Positions 1 to 9,200 of a stretch of DNA of 49,507 nucleotides are shown piece after piece (the first letter of the stretch is position 1; the number at the start of each line of letters is the position of its first letter). Where the stretch lies: NCBI GenBank assembly GCA_029261595.1, contig JAJDAZ010000051.1, positions 1-49,507 on the forward strand, in the 5' to 3' direction. The notes beneath the pieces are model-generated. The model saw only the letters and a list, made by a program, of their open reading frames with translations, made no database searches and was not told the DNA's origin. This DNA comes from Nitrospinaceae bacterium. GTDB taxonomy: Bacteria > Nitrospinota > Nitrospinia > Nitrospinales > VA-1. The translations under genes and the position numbers were made by a program.

Positions 1-140
1 CGGCGATCAGGATACGAATCCAATGGATTCCCTACCTTCACTACCGGCTTTAACTGTGCTCCTACCTTCTTGCTTGAAAGCGCCATAGCTGTCGCTACAC
101 CAGCACTCACCTGCAAAAATTTCCTTCTGTTTAACCTCAT
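1..140 (-). CDS. nxrA: Putative nitrite oxidoreductase alpha subunit NxrA, N-terminus only
   Basis: The frame opens at an ATG (140-138) preceded by AGGAG with 8-nt spacing and runs off the window edge after 46 codons. The product starts MRLNRRKFLQVSAG and continues through a hydrophobic Ala-rich stretch to AQLKPVV and VGNPLDSYPDR. RRKFLQ fits the twin-arginine export motif, so the protein should be exported folded, cofactor loaded. The segment after the signal matches my memory of the N-terminus of Nitrospina-type NxrA, a molybdopterin enzyme of the DMSO reductase family that oxidises nitrite to nitrate. Only the signal region is visible, so another Tat-exported molybdoenzyme is possible. The family call is recognition rather than a search. 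Confidence 0.6.
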   Translation of the reverse strand, partial: MRLNRRKFLQVSAGVATAMALSSKKVGAQLKPVVKVGNPLDSYPDR

Positions 141-882
141 ACAGAAAACTCCTTTATGAAATTCTTGTAACAGAAAATTAAATTCAGGGCCGGCAAATCT
201 CCCTCCGACCCAGCTACCTCCCAATCACTACAAACCTGACGCCCGAAGGCGACCTAAAAAAAACTCCCCCCTTTCAACAACTTTGAGTCGGTTAAAATTT
301 ATTCTGACTATTATTAATACAACAAAAAAAAGACCACACATCATAATCTACGGATCGCTCCAAACCTTGACCAGGACAGCGTTTACCGACTGTTTCAACC
401 AGGAAAAACCGATTCCTGACTCTGGTTAAAACCTGGAAACCAACGGAACGAAGACGCACTCCTCCCACAAAAAGCTGGTAGAATAGCAGATCCCTCCTGT
501 AATGTGAACAAAAATAAGCCCCTTAAAAGCCAAAATTAGTCTCCCGCCATGAAATCGATTTTCCGGTTTTCTGAAACTCTTTGAAAGGCTTTTATAAATA
601 GGCAGTTAAAGCCCTCCTGCTTTTTTTAAAGGGCAAAATTATGATAAAGTCGGGGATTGATCCGGTGATCCATTTTTGTCCGGTTACAGGGTCACTTTAG
701 CAAGTGTAGGGACGCGTGCCAGAAACCACCAGGAGGCTTCAAATTCTCCTTTGAAATGGGCAAAAAGGGTCCCGGAATTCAGTTTGCCAGGGCAGGGGGT
801 TCAGGGCTGACTTTTAACTTGAGTATTAATGGAGAAGCGTTATAATCCAGCGTTTTTTCAACTATGATTTGGCCTTTGCTCC
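141..882. other. Long gene-free region between divergent nxrA-like gene and coaD
   Basis: About 740 bases without a convincing coding frame separate the divergent left-edge gene from coaD. The part next to the nxrA-like gene carries its AGGAG ribosome site and A+T-rich tracts (around 290-335). Near 613-637 an inverted pair GCCCT/AGGGC brackets a T-run. This is long for this otherwise dense genome and would be expected to hold the promoters of both genes, but I could not pick a confident -35/-10 pair. Confidence 0.4.
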
Positions 883-1362
883 ATGAATCGAATCGCAATA
901 TATCCCGGGACTTTCGACCCGGTAACCAACGGTCATATAGACCTCATGCGCCGGTCGGTCAAGCTGTTTGACAAACTGATCGTCGCGGTGTCCCTGAACC
1001 CTACAAAAGGCCCTAAATTTTCGCATGAACAGCGGGTGCAATTTATTTCTGAGGCCACCGATGACCTCAAAAATGTTGAAATTATCCCCTTTGATTGCTT
1101 ATTGACCGATTTTGCTCAATCCAACCATGCCGCGGTAATTATTAAGGGACTGAGAGCCATTTCCGATTTTGAGTTTGAACTGCAAATGGGTTTGATGAAC
1201 CGGAACCTGGACGAAACCATTGAGACTTTATTTATGATTCCAAGCCTTGAGTTCTCATTTCTTAGCTCCAATCTGGTCAAGGAAGTCGCCAACCATGGAG
1301 GAGATATATCCGAACTGGTTCCGGCAAGTGTTCTTAAGGGATTTCAGGAAATGGATTCGTGA
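883..1362 (+). CDS. coaD: Phosphopantetheine adenylyltransferase
   Basis: This enzyme transfers AMP from ATP to 4'-phosphopantetheine, the penultimate step of cytoplasmic coenzyme A synthesis. The 159-residue product has the normal family length. It begins MNRIAIYPGTFDPVTNGHIDL, containing the nucleotidyltransferase TxGH-type motif at residues 16-18. It also has the IKGLRAISDFEFELQMGLMNR segment and the C-terminal LSSNLVKEVA, equivalent to the usual ISSxxVRE motif. The start ATG is the natural one, although no clear Shine-Dalgarno sequence precedes it. The stop TGA shares its last base with the start of the next gene, so the two are probably translationally coupled. Confidence 0.95.
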   Translation: MNRIAIYPGTFDPVTNGHIDLMRRSVKLFDKLIVAVSLNPTKGPKFSHEQRVQFISEATDDLKNVEIIPFDCLLTDFAQSNHAAVIIKGLRAISDFEFELQMGLMNRNLDETIETLFMIPSLEFSFLSSNLVKEVANHGGDISELVPASVLKGFQEMDS

Positions 1363-2555
1363 TGAAATTTTCTAAGCGCATTCAAGAGGTCAAAACCTCA
1401 CTCACCCTTGAAATCACCGCACTCGCCAACGAGTTAAAGGCGAAGGGTGAAGATGTCATTGGGTTCGGGGCAGGGGAGCCGGATTTTGACACGCCGGACA
1501 ACGTCAAGCAGGCGGCCATTCGCGCCATTGAGGCAAACGACACCCGTTACACCCCGGTCGCCGGCACCAATACACTCAAAGACGCCATCATCCATAAATT
1601 CCAACAGGACAACGCTCTTGATTACCAAAGAAATCAAATCGTTGTTTCCTGCGGAGCCAAACACTCCTTCTTCAACCTGGCGCAGGTTCTCTGGGACAAA
1701 GGAGATGAAGTTCTGGTTCCGGCTCCCTACTGGTTGTCCTACCCTGAAATGATCCTGCTTGCTGGAGGATCTCCTGTCATTGTCCCAACCACTGAGCAAA
1801 CCGGGTTTAAAGTCACGCCTGAACAAATTGAAGACGCGGTCACCCCGCATACTCGGGCTATTATTATTAATAGTCCTTCTAATCCAACGGGGTCGGCCTA
1901 TTCCAGGAAAGAGCTGGAAAAAATTGCAGAATGTGCTTTAAAACACAATTTGCTGGTCATTTCCGATGAAATCTATGAAAAAATCGTGTTTGACGGGTTT
2001 GAGCAGGTCACCATCGCCTCACTCAGCCAGGAAATGCGGAAAAATTGCGTGGTCATCAATGGCATGTCTAAATGCTATGCCATGACCGGCTGGCGCATCG
2101 GCTATCTGGCAGCTTCACCAGAGATAGCCCAGCAGGTGACCAAGCTACAAAGCCAAAGCACCTCCAACCCCACCTCGATTTCCCAGGCGGCGAGTATTGA
2201 GGCGTTGACGGGTCCCCAGGACTATGTGACTCAAATGGTGGAGGAATTCACTCGAAGACGCAATCTCCTCATGGGCCTTCTGGCAGAGATTAATGGGGTG
2301 AGCTGTTATAAACCGGCGGGTTCCTTTTATACATTTCCCGATTTTTCCTCCTATTATGGCAAAAGCTTTCAGGGGGAAACGTTCAAGGGATCTGTCGATT
2401 TCGCCCGGTTCCTGCTCAAGGAAGCTAAAGTGGCCCTGGTTCCTGGAATCGCTTTTGGGGCGGACAACAATGTCAGGCTGTCTTTCGCGACCGATCAGGA
2501 AACCATCAGAAAGGGCGTAGGAAGGATCGTTAAGGCTGTGAAGTCTCTTCATTAA
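1362..2555 (+). CDS. aspC: Class I/II aminotransferase, aspartate aminotransferase type
   Basis: This is a PLP-dependent fold-type I aminotransferase, most like the aspartate aminotransferases of subgroup Ib that swap amino groups between aspartate and 2-oxoglutarate. Visible signatures are GFGAGEPDFDTP near residue 35, INSPSNPTG (substrate/PLP binding), SDEIYEKI (PLP Asp/Tyr), and NGMSKCYAMTGWRIGY with the Schiff-base lysine. Length (397) is normal. The ATG at 1362 overlaps the coaD stop by one base; a GTG at 1359 in the same frame is the alternative start. Exact substrate preference cannot be read from the sequence. Confidence 0.9.
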   Translation: MKFSKRIQEVKTSLTLEITALANELKAKGEDVIGFGAGEPDFDTPDNVKQAAIRAIEANDTRYTPVAGTNTLKDAIIHKFQQDNALDYQRNQIVVSCGAKHSFFNLAQVLWDKGDEVLVPAPYWLSYPEMILLAGGSPVIVPTTEQTGFKVTPEQIEDAVTPHTRAIIINSPSNPTGSAYSRKELEKIAECALKHNLLVISDEIYEKIVFDGFEQVTIASLSQEMRKNCVVINGMSKCYAMTGWRIGYLAASPEIAQQVTKLQSQSTSNPTSISQAASIEALTGPQDYVTQMVEEFTRRRNLLMGLLAEINGVSCYKPAGSFYTFPDFSSYYGKSFQGETFKGSVDFARFLLKEAKVALVPGIAFGADNNVRLSFATDQETIRKGVGRIVKAVKSLH

Positions 2556-2675
2556 AGTGAGACACCTTCATGCTTTAACGGTATTATATTAGAATTTAAA
2601 GGGGATTTTCTGTGACGAGAATTCCAATCCTGCCGGTGAAACGTCAACCTGACATCGAACAGAATTTTGGTATTT

Positions 2676-2915
2676 TCAGACAGGCGGGTTTTCTGTTTGT
2701 TTTTCAAGGCTTTTTTTGTAGTCCTTGACTCTTTTTTCTATAGGGGTCCGGCATCTTTTGGCTTTACAATTTCCGGTCCCAACGCCAATTTTTCTCCTCA
2801 GCGCTTCAAAAGACAAATTGCCCTGCATAATGGCGCTCATGATGGTTCTGGCTTTCACATTTCGGCAAATGCAAACCTTTTTAAATCCGTCTATCAATTC
2901 TTTTTGAGAACTCAA
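2676..2915 (-). CDS. BFD-like [2Fe-2S]-binding small protein
   Basis: The 79-residue product contains CIC at residues 16-18 and GTGNCKAKRC about 35 residues later. This spacing and the helical filler between them are typical of the bacterioferritin-associated ferredoxin (BFD) fold, where four cysteines hold a [2Fe-2S] cluster. Similar stand-alone proteins are thought to act in electron transfer or iron handling. No ATG is available in frame: the frame opens after a TAA, and the first plausible initiator is TTG at 2915 with no strong ribosome site. It lies between two plus-strand genes as a single antisense gene. The call rests on the cysteine pattern. Confidence 0.6.
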   Translation of the reverse strand: MSSQKELIDGFKKVCICRNVKARTIMSAIMQGNLSFEALRRKIGVGTGNCKAKRCRTPIEKRVKDYKKSLEKQTENPPV

Positions 2916-2975
2916 AGCAAATATCCGTTCATAGTAGCAACGTTATAATATAACTCATTTTTGAGATAAAACCCA

Positions 2976-4571
2976 GTGCTAACCCAAAATGGCAGACAAC
3001 CCTGGATCCTATCAACGCTCACGGGAATCCTGTTGGTTTTGATTTTTCCACGCCTGGACTTGGGTTTTCTGGCCTGGTTTGCACTGATTCCCCTGTTTTT
3101 TCTGATTCAGGACCAGCCTTTGGGCCGCGTCACCTGGTTCGGATTCTGGACGGGACTGGTTTTTTATTTCTTAGGACTGCTCTGGGTCACCAACACCATC
3201 ATCAATTACGGGAACGTTCCCGTTGTCCTAAGTTACCTGATTTTAATGCTTTTAGCGGCATATCTCAGCCTGTACCTGGCTTTGTTCTGCTATCTGGTTA
3301 AAAAATGGAGTCAGGGCAATCCCTTGGCTTTCATCTGGCTGACCCCGGTGCTCTGGACAGCGTTGGAGTATCTGCGCTCGACTCATTCACAATACGGATT
3401 TTCCTGGCTGGGACTTGGATACTCTCAGGCCGGCAACCTGCCCGTCATTCAGGGTGCAGAAATCACAGGTGTTTATGGCATCTCCACGTTGATCGTATTT
3501 ATCAACGCAAGCCTGTATTTTTTATTGAATGCCTGGTTGAAACGCAAAAAGAGTGTTTCCCCGGATGGCTTCAGTTTCAAGCCCGCATGGCGGGTTTTGG
3601 GGTTTTCCCTGGCCGTTTTAGCCCTTTGGATCGGTTACGGAAAAAGCGCTCTTACAAAGTGGGAGGATCGTTTATCAACCGCAACCTCCTTGCGCGTGGC
3701 GCTGGCTCAAGGAAACATCCCCCAAAACCTGAAATGGAATCCGCTTTTTCAGGACAAAGTGATGAACACCTATCGGGAACTCAGTCTTAAAGCCATCGAT
3801 TCAAAGCCAGACCTCATCGTCTGGCCGGAAGCCGCCATCCCGTTTTACTATTCCCTAGATAAAATAAATTCCGAGTTCGTAAAGAATATTGCCAAAGACA
3901 CCCAAACCCCGCTATTAATCGGAAGCCCTTACCTAGAAGTCAAAAATAAGGTGCGGACTTCGTACAACAGTGCCTATCTCATAGCCGATGACGGCCAGAC
4001 TCTTGGGCGCTACGACAAGATCCATCTGGTGCCGTTTGGGGAATTCGTGCCGTTTCAGGAAATATTGTGGTTCGTCAATAAAATGGTGGAAGGCATCGGC
4101 AATTTCGGGCGCGGTGAAGAAGTCGGCGTGTTCGACCTGAAGGGTTATAAACTGGGCATTTCCATCTGTTACGAAATCATTTTTCCGGATCTGGTGCGTC
4201 AACCGGTGGACCGGGGCGCGCAGTTTCTGGTGAACATCACCAACGACGCCTGGTTCGGCAAAAGCGCCGCCTCCTACCAGCACATGGACATGGCCGCCTT
4301 ACGCGCCGTTGAAAACCGGGTCCCCATCGTCCGCGCCGCCAATACCGGGATCACCGGGACCATCGACCCCACCGGAACCATCCGGCAGGCCACAAAACTT
4401 TTCGAAACCGACCTGGTCATCACCGACATTAAGCCCAGTCAATCCGGGAAAACTTTTTACTCCCAATACGGTGACCTGTTCAGTCAGGGATGTCTCCTGC
4501 TAATGGCGCTTTTCGCTCTCCGCCATTATTTTTTGAAGAAAACTAGCCGCCGCCCACCTGATGATCAATGA
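2976..4571 (+). CDS. lnt: Apolipoprotein N-acyltransferase
   Basis: Inner-membrane enzyme that adds the third acyl chain to the N-terminal cysteine of lipoproteins, needed for their sorting to the outer membrane. The first 220 residues are a run of hydrophobic segments, followed by a nitrilase-like domain. The catalytic triad is visible: Glu in VWPEAAIP, Lys in YDKIHLVPFGEF and Cys in ISICYEIIFPDL. A last hydrophobic segment lies near the C-terminus. Length 531 is normal. Initiation is at GTG 2976, as no in-frame ATG lies nearby. The 3' end overlaps the convergent lipoprotein gene by 29 bases. Confidence 0.95.
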   Translation: MLTQNGRQPWILSTLTGILLVLIFPRLDLGFLAWFALIPLFFLIQDQPLGRVTWFGFWTGLVFYFLGLLWVTNTIINYGNVPVVLSYLILMLLAAYLSLYLALFCYLVKKWSQGNPLAFIWLTPVLWTALEYLRSTHSQYGFSWLGLGYSQAGNLPVIQGAEITGVYGISTLIVFINASLYFLLNAWLKRKKSVSPDGFSFKPAWRVLGFSLAVLALWIGYGKSALTKWEDRLSTATSLRVALAQGNIPQNLKWNPLFQDKVMNTYRELSLKAIDSKPDLIVWPEAAIPFYYSLDKINSEFVKNIAKDTQTPLLIGSPYLEVKNKVRTSYNSAYLIADDGQTLGRYDKIHLVPFGEFVPFQEILWFVNKMVEGIGNFGRGEEVGVFDLKGYKLGISICYEIIFPDLVRQPVDRGAQFLVNITNDAWFGKSAASYQHMDMAALRAVENRVPIVRAANTGITGTIDPTGTIRQATKLFETDLVITDIKPSQSGKTFYSQYGDLFSQGCLLLMALFALRHYFLKKTSRRPPDDQ

Positions 4572-5382
4572 CCAGTTCCACTTTATTGTCCCCGGCTATG
4601 ATCGTGGCCGTTCCTTCAAGATCATCGGCGCTGGAACGCGCGTCGCCGTCCTGATCGATTCTGGCGGTCAAAGTCAACTCGCCCTCAAACACAGATCCCG
4701 GCATCATGATATTTTCCTGACCGATGGTAAACGCATAGGGAAATTGAACCGACTCGATGAGCTTGACAGCCAGGGGTGGCCCGCGATCGACACCCACGGG
4801 TCGGGCGAAGAGAAATAATTTCCAATTCTCCGGCAAATTTTTCTCCATTTCAGGGTCGATGCGTAAAATTCCGCTGACAGAATCAGCCCCTTTTTCAGGA
4901 ATTTTTTCAGGCGCGACCATTTGATCCAAAACAAAATCTATATCTCTATCCCCGGCGGAGGCCATCCTGGTACCTTCGACATCTCCCGGACTGGACTTGG
5001 CATTGCCGTCCTGATCGATGCGGGCCTTGATGCTGATGTCCCCTTCAAACTTGTTTCCCTCAAGCATTACATGTGCGGGACCGATACTATAGGTGAAGGG
5101 AAAACTCACCATGCTGTGCCGTTGCACCGCCAGGGGAGGCCCTGATTCGGTTCCTTTATAACGGGCGATCACAAACAGCTTGGCATTGTTTGGAATGGAG
5201 TTTGCATACTCCTCTTTAACTGTGATCGTTCCTGAAATTTCTTTCAATTTGAGGACCGGGTCATTTTGCTTGATGATTTTCTGTTTCAGGCTTTCGGGAA
5301 TGGGATGCTCTTTTAATTTCTCTTCGCAGGAAGCGACAAAAAGAATTGCCGGGAACAACAAAATGCTAATAAATTTTTTCAA
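4543..5382 (-). CDS. Lipoprotein with two CcmI C-terminal-like repeats
   Basis: The N-terminus is a lipoprotein signal with lipobox VASC at residues 16-19. The rest is two tandem copies of a domain of about 95 residues. Each holds a stretch like AKLFVIAR, then GPPLAV, a FP-Y-IG strand, then ARIDQDGNA and a DVEGT/DLEGT end. This order (FVFAR, LAV, ARxxxxGxA, GDLxG) resembles the C-terminal periplasmic domain of the cytochrome c maturation protein CcmI/CycH, which binds apocytochrome. I infer a periplasm-facing lipoprotein, possibly linked to cytochrome or chaperone work. The family match is from memory. The 3' end overlaps lnt on the other strand. Confidence 0.75.
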   Translation of the reverse strand: MKKFISILLFPAILFVASCEEKLKEHPIPESLKQKIIKQNDPVLKLKEISGTITVKEEYANSIPNNAKLFVIARYKGTESGPPLAVQRHSMVSFPFTYSIGPAHVMLEGNKFEGDISIKARIDQDGNAKSSPGDVEGTRMASAGDRDIDFVLDQMVAPEKIPEKGADSVSGILRIDPEMEKNLPENWKLFLFARPVGVDRGPPLAVKLIESVQFPYAFTIGQENIMMPGSVFEGELTLTARIDQDGDARSSADDLEGTATIIAGDNKVELVIDHQVGGG

Positions 5383-5568
5383 GATGTTTCTCCAGGATGA
5401 CGAATAAACAACTGTCAGGGGAAATCGTTTTGTTCAATGATACCCCAACCCATTTTAAAAACCAATGAACCTCGTAAATTTTTTCAGGGACCTCGTTTTA
5501 AAAGGCTGACTCCTAATCCTCCACCAAAGGTTGAGTTGGAACCTCGAAAAACTCCCTGAAAGAAACGT

Positions 5569-5595
5569 GGGGGGGAAGCCACTAGGCAACCCCCC
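5569..5595. repeat. Strong hairpin, G-run/C-run stem
   Basis: A G-run at 5569-5575 can pair with CCCCCC at 5590-5595, and the inner GCC/GGC extends the stem around a 4-base loop. It lies downstream of the GemA-like gene's stop (minus strand), so it could end leftward transcription, but no T-run follows on that strand. Confidence 0.4.
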
Positions 5596-5685
5596 GCGTG
5601 CCCCTTCCCCGCACACTTATCCAGGCCCGATTCCTTCAACAAATGGGGATTGCGGACCACACAAGAAAAAACTCCGAAAAAAAAT

Positions 5686-5708
5686 CCATCGGTGTTCATC
5701 TGTGGTTC
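5686..5708. repeat. Dispersed repeat, ATCGGTGTTCATCTGTGGTT family, copy 1
   Basis: This stretch is the reverse complement of the stretch at 10661-10684 over about 22 bases. A diverged copy lies at 43574-43595. It is a short intergenic repeat of unknown function. Confidence 0.6.
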
Positions 5709-5713
5709 CCGCA

Positions 5714-6148
5714 CTATTTTTCAATTTCAAAAAGGGTAGGGGAGCTATCCGGCAGAGAGGGATGATATTCGGAAATTTTTCGGATAGCTCCCAGAATCGG
5801 CGCCACCTGGCTGGCTTTTATTTCAGAAAATCTGGAAATGTGAAAATGATGTTGCAAAAAATGCTTGAGGGCTGAGAGCGTTTTAACGCGAACACTGGGG
5901 CCGTGCATCCACATCGCCTCGATCTTGCTCAACTGCGCCGGGCTGGCCAATGGCGGACCGGCGGGACGAGCGCCTCCCCATCCCAAACCCTTAAAGTGCA
6001 ATAACAGCTCATCGATTTCCTGCGGAGATAGATTTTTTGCCGAACGTTTCCCAAAACAAAGATTCAAAAAATCCCGGTACATGGAATCCGAAAGTTTCAA
6101 GTCCCTTTTGGCAATGTGGACTCTGGCAAGTTGACTCCGAGTGGGCAT
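5714..6148 (-). CDS. GemA / Mu gp16-like protein (DUF1018 type)
   Basis: The 144-residue product begins with a segment like RSQLARVHIAKRDLKLSD followed by MYRDFLNLCFGKRSAKNLSPQEIDELLLHF. This is the hallmark order of the phage Mu gp16 (GemA) family of early phage regulators, which affect host gene expression and DNA gyrase activity. The start ATG has an AGGAGGGG site five bases upstream. It is the last gene of a leftward group with the KAP NTPase and the DnaC-like ATPase. It suggests that part of a Mu-like phage early region has been retained here, since no Mu structural gene is adjacent. Confidence 0.8.
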   Translation of the reverse strand: MPTRSQLARVHIAKRDLKLSDSMYRDFLNLCFGKRSAKNLSPQEIDELLLHFKGLGWGGARPAGPPLASPAQLSKIEAMWMHGPSVRVKTLSALKHFLQHHFHISRFSEIKASQVAPILGAIRKISEYHPSLPDSSPTLFEIEK

Positions 6149-6209
6149 GGCAACCCCTCCTTCCTTGCCTTGAATATAGGCCTCTCCAAAAACCTTTGCA
6201 CGCGGAATT

Positions 6210-9200
6210 TTATTTTTTAGTACGGGCTTTCGCCTTTACTTTTGGTTTTGCCTTTTTTGCTTCGGTTTCTTTTTCTACGGTTTCCTCTGTATTTATCACT
6301 TCTTCCAGAACAGAAACTATTTTCTCGATTTTTTGCGGCAGGACAAATCGCTCAACAAAATTTTCCAGATCAACCAATTTTCCATTGTGGGAACCCAACT
6401 CCCCTAACCCCGCATAGGAAAGATGAGCCACCACCCTTTCTGGAAGAGAAACAATTTCTGAAATTTTATCAAGCTCCATTGTTATCTTTCCGAAAGACAG
6501 TTTCTTCAATACCTCCTCTGCCAAATCAAGATTTTCAAATTTGAATTCCTTCCAAAACAGCAGGGTCATCAATTGCCAATGAACATCGTCGTTCTCTTCT
6601 GGAAGGTTGACGTCCTTAAATCCAATGTTTGCCCCCATCGAGTATATCAATTTCAGCAGACCGTAGCTGTTTCGTAAACGACGCAATTGACGCGGGTTCC
6701 TGAGGTCAAAATCGAATGCCAACCGACCGAAACGTTCGCTTTCTGAGACCGTAAAAACCATCTCTTTTTCCAGAGGATCTTCGCCTTTTTCTACGCCCTT
6801 TTTAGTTCCATCAATTATGGCAGGTCTTTCAGATGGGATAGGAGGTCGCTCAGAGGAATCTTCAGCCTTTTCCGGTTCTGATACAACGGCCTCTTTCTTC
6901 TTTGAGGCCACTTTTTTAACAGTAATGGGAACCATCTCTTCGGCGGCTTTCTCTCCCTCTGGCTTGATCGTTTCTATTTCTTCTGGGGGTTCTTTTCCTG
7001 TTTCGACGTCGTCCGTTTTCTTTTCAGAATCTTTCTCATCCTTGTCCGGCTCCCATGCACCGGGGAACAGTGCCTTTTCGACAAAACTGGTCAAATCGGC
7101 CTCGGTGGGTTTATGAAGCAGGATGGGCATTTGAATGATTTTTCCTAAATAATCCCTGGCGATCTGTTCTTTAGTGCGGCCGCCGCCCTCGAGGTTTTTA
7201 TAGTGGTCGCCCACCGCACGATAAGCGATGCGGTAGTCGATTCCAATGATGGTGATCACATGTTCCAAATCCATGACCAACCGAATCGCGTCCAGCATAC
7301 TACTGATAGAAGGGGGATCACAACGGTCCAAGTCGTCAATAAACACGATCAGCCGTTTTTTGGTTTCATACTCTCCGGTATAAGAATAATTTGAAACAGA
7401 CTCATCAAACAACTTTGAAAGAACTCCCAATGCCGTTTTTCGTTTTTCTGTCCGCCACTGCCAATTGTCCAGGCGAATTTCGCAAAGGGTTTCAATATGT
7501 CGCTTGAGCACGGGAATCAACCCCAAATGTTCTCCATAGGTTGGGAGTTTGAGGTAAGTTCGCAATTTGACCGACAACGGGTGTTCGACAATTTGTTTGA
7601 GACTGCGCCAAAGGTAAACTCCCGCCCCTGCCAACCCACCCACAGCACCGAAGCCAAGAGCTTTATCAATATCAGGTAAAGGCAGTCCAATAATCCCTAA
7701 CAGGTAAAAAATCAACCAAGGAACTCCAATGGCGATAAAAGCGTAAAACCCTATCCTGAGGGCACCGATGCCGTGCTCCCGCATAGCGAATTCAATCCGG
7801 AGCTTGAAGTTATCCCACCAGCTTGATTTATCAACAAACGCCTGGACCACTTCCTGCGCCAATCCCGCCGGCAAGTTTTTGGTGCGTTCGTATTCCCAGG
7901 CGTTGAATTCAGCGAAAATGAACCGGTCCGGCTCCTCTGCATCCAACCGTTTGCGGAGAAGATTCATCACCGTGCTCTTGCCGGTCCCCCATTCCCCGAG
8001 CAACCCAATGGTGAACGGCGTTCCCTGATTCGGGTCCGCGATCATGGCGGCCAGAGCCCGGACGAGATTTTCATCGCCCAGTAAATCCACGTCCCCCGGC
8101 TCGTCTCGTTGCGACACGGCGCGGCCCAAGGGTAACAACTTCTCCTTACCACCTCCTTCACCCTTTAAAATTTTTTCCCAGGCTTCCAAATCATCTTCGG
8201 TGTACTTATTTTTTATCAACCTATGGAATTGTTTTTGTAACTCCCCTATTTCGTAACCCAGCGTCCTCAGATGATCCAGGGCCCTAACCGGAGGAGGGGC
8301 GGTGAGAATAGCTGCCAACAGGGGTCGAAGATGAATCACGCCATCCGTTTCTTTTTCCGTTTCCCTAGCAATTTGAAATGATTTGATTAAAACTTCTTTC
8401 CCTTCATCATCAAAGCTTTCTGGCTCAGGAAGTTCATGACCCCATTGAGAAACATTTTTAATGGAATTTTCTATTTCAAAAGGGATTAGACTATAGGGAT
8501 CAAAATCGAGTTCTTCCTTATTAGAATTTTCTATTAAAAATTTATGCAAAAATTTTGTTGTTTTACTTACCCTGTCATTTGCTGCCTCTTTGTTTTTCAA
8601 TAAAATCAAACTATCCAAAATCATTTTGGAATCGATCAGACCACTGTTACTTTCCCTGGCAAAATAGCCCGCAAACTGAAGAACCCTTTTTCCTGATGGC
8701 GAGAGATTCTCCATCGCTTCCAATAGCTCTTCAGGGTAGGAGGATTCTTCCTGTTCTTCCGGCTCCTTTTGTATTGGCTCGGAATATTTCTTTTTGGAGG
8801 AGGGCGCTTCTTGTTTTTCCGGGGAGGTGGGTTCTTCTTCCCAAGCTTCCTGAATGTCTTTAGCTACTCCCTTCAAGGTTTCAACAGCTGGATCTTCCAG
8901 TGTGGTCAAGGTAATTTCTTTGATCGAGTTATTGTTGGCAATGGCCAAAAATATACCCACCAACATGGGTTCTATGATCGCCTCAATACTCTGGTGACTG
9001 GTGCGGCTTTCCGGAACAGAGATCGCAATCTTGAATAGTGAGTTTTCATTTGAATTGCGAACTATTAAGTTGGCCATTTCTTGGGCCAAATTAATGTTGC
9101 CCCCCTCCTCGTCCTCAACCGAGGCTATAAAGACATGGGAAGCTTTGATCTCCCTTAGTTCTTGAGGTAGCTCAATTAATAATGGCGAGGAAGCCGAAAA

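Larger units (their letters stand above)
5383..5713. other. Gene-free region with inverted repeats and a dispersed repeat copy
   Basis: No coding frame is convincing here. TTTCAGGGA at 5482-5490 faces TCCCTGAAA at 5553-5561, a perfect 9-bp inverted pair about 60 bases apart. Next comes a strong hairpin at 5569-5595 (a G-run facing CCCCCC, with inner GCC/GGC). One copy of a dispersed repeat lies at 5686-5708. The stretch looks like debris of small mobile repeats between the lipoprotein gene and the accessory patch. Confidence 0.45.
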
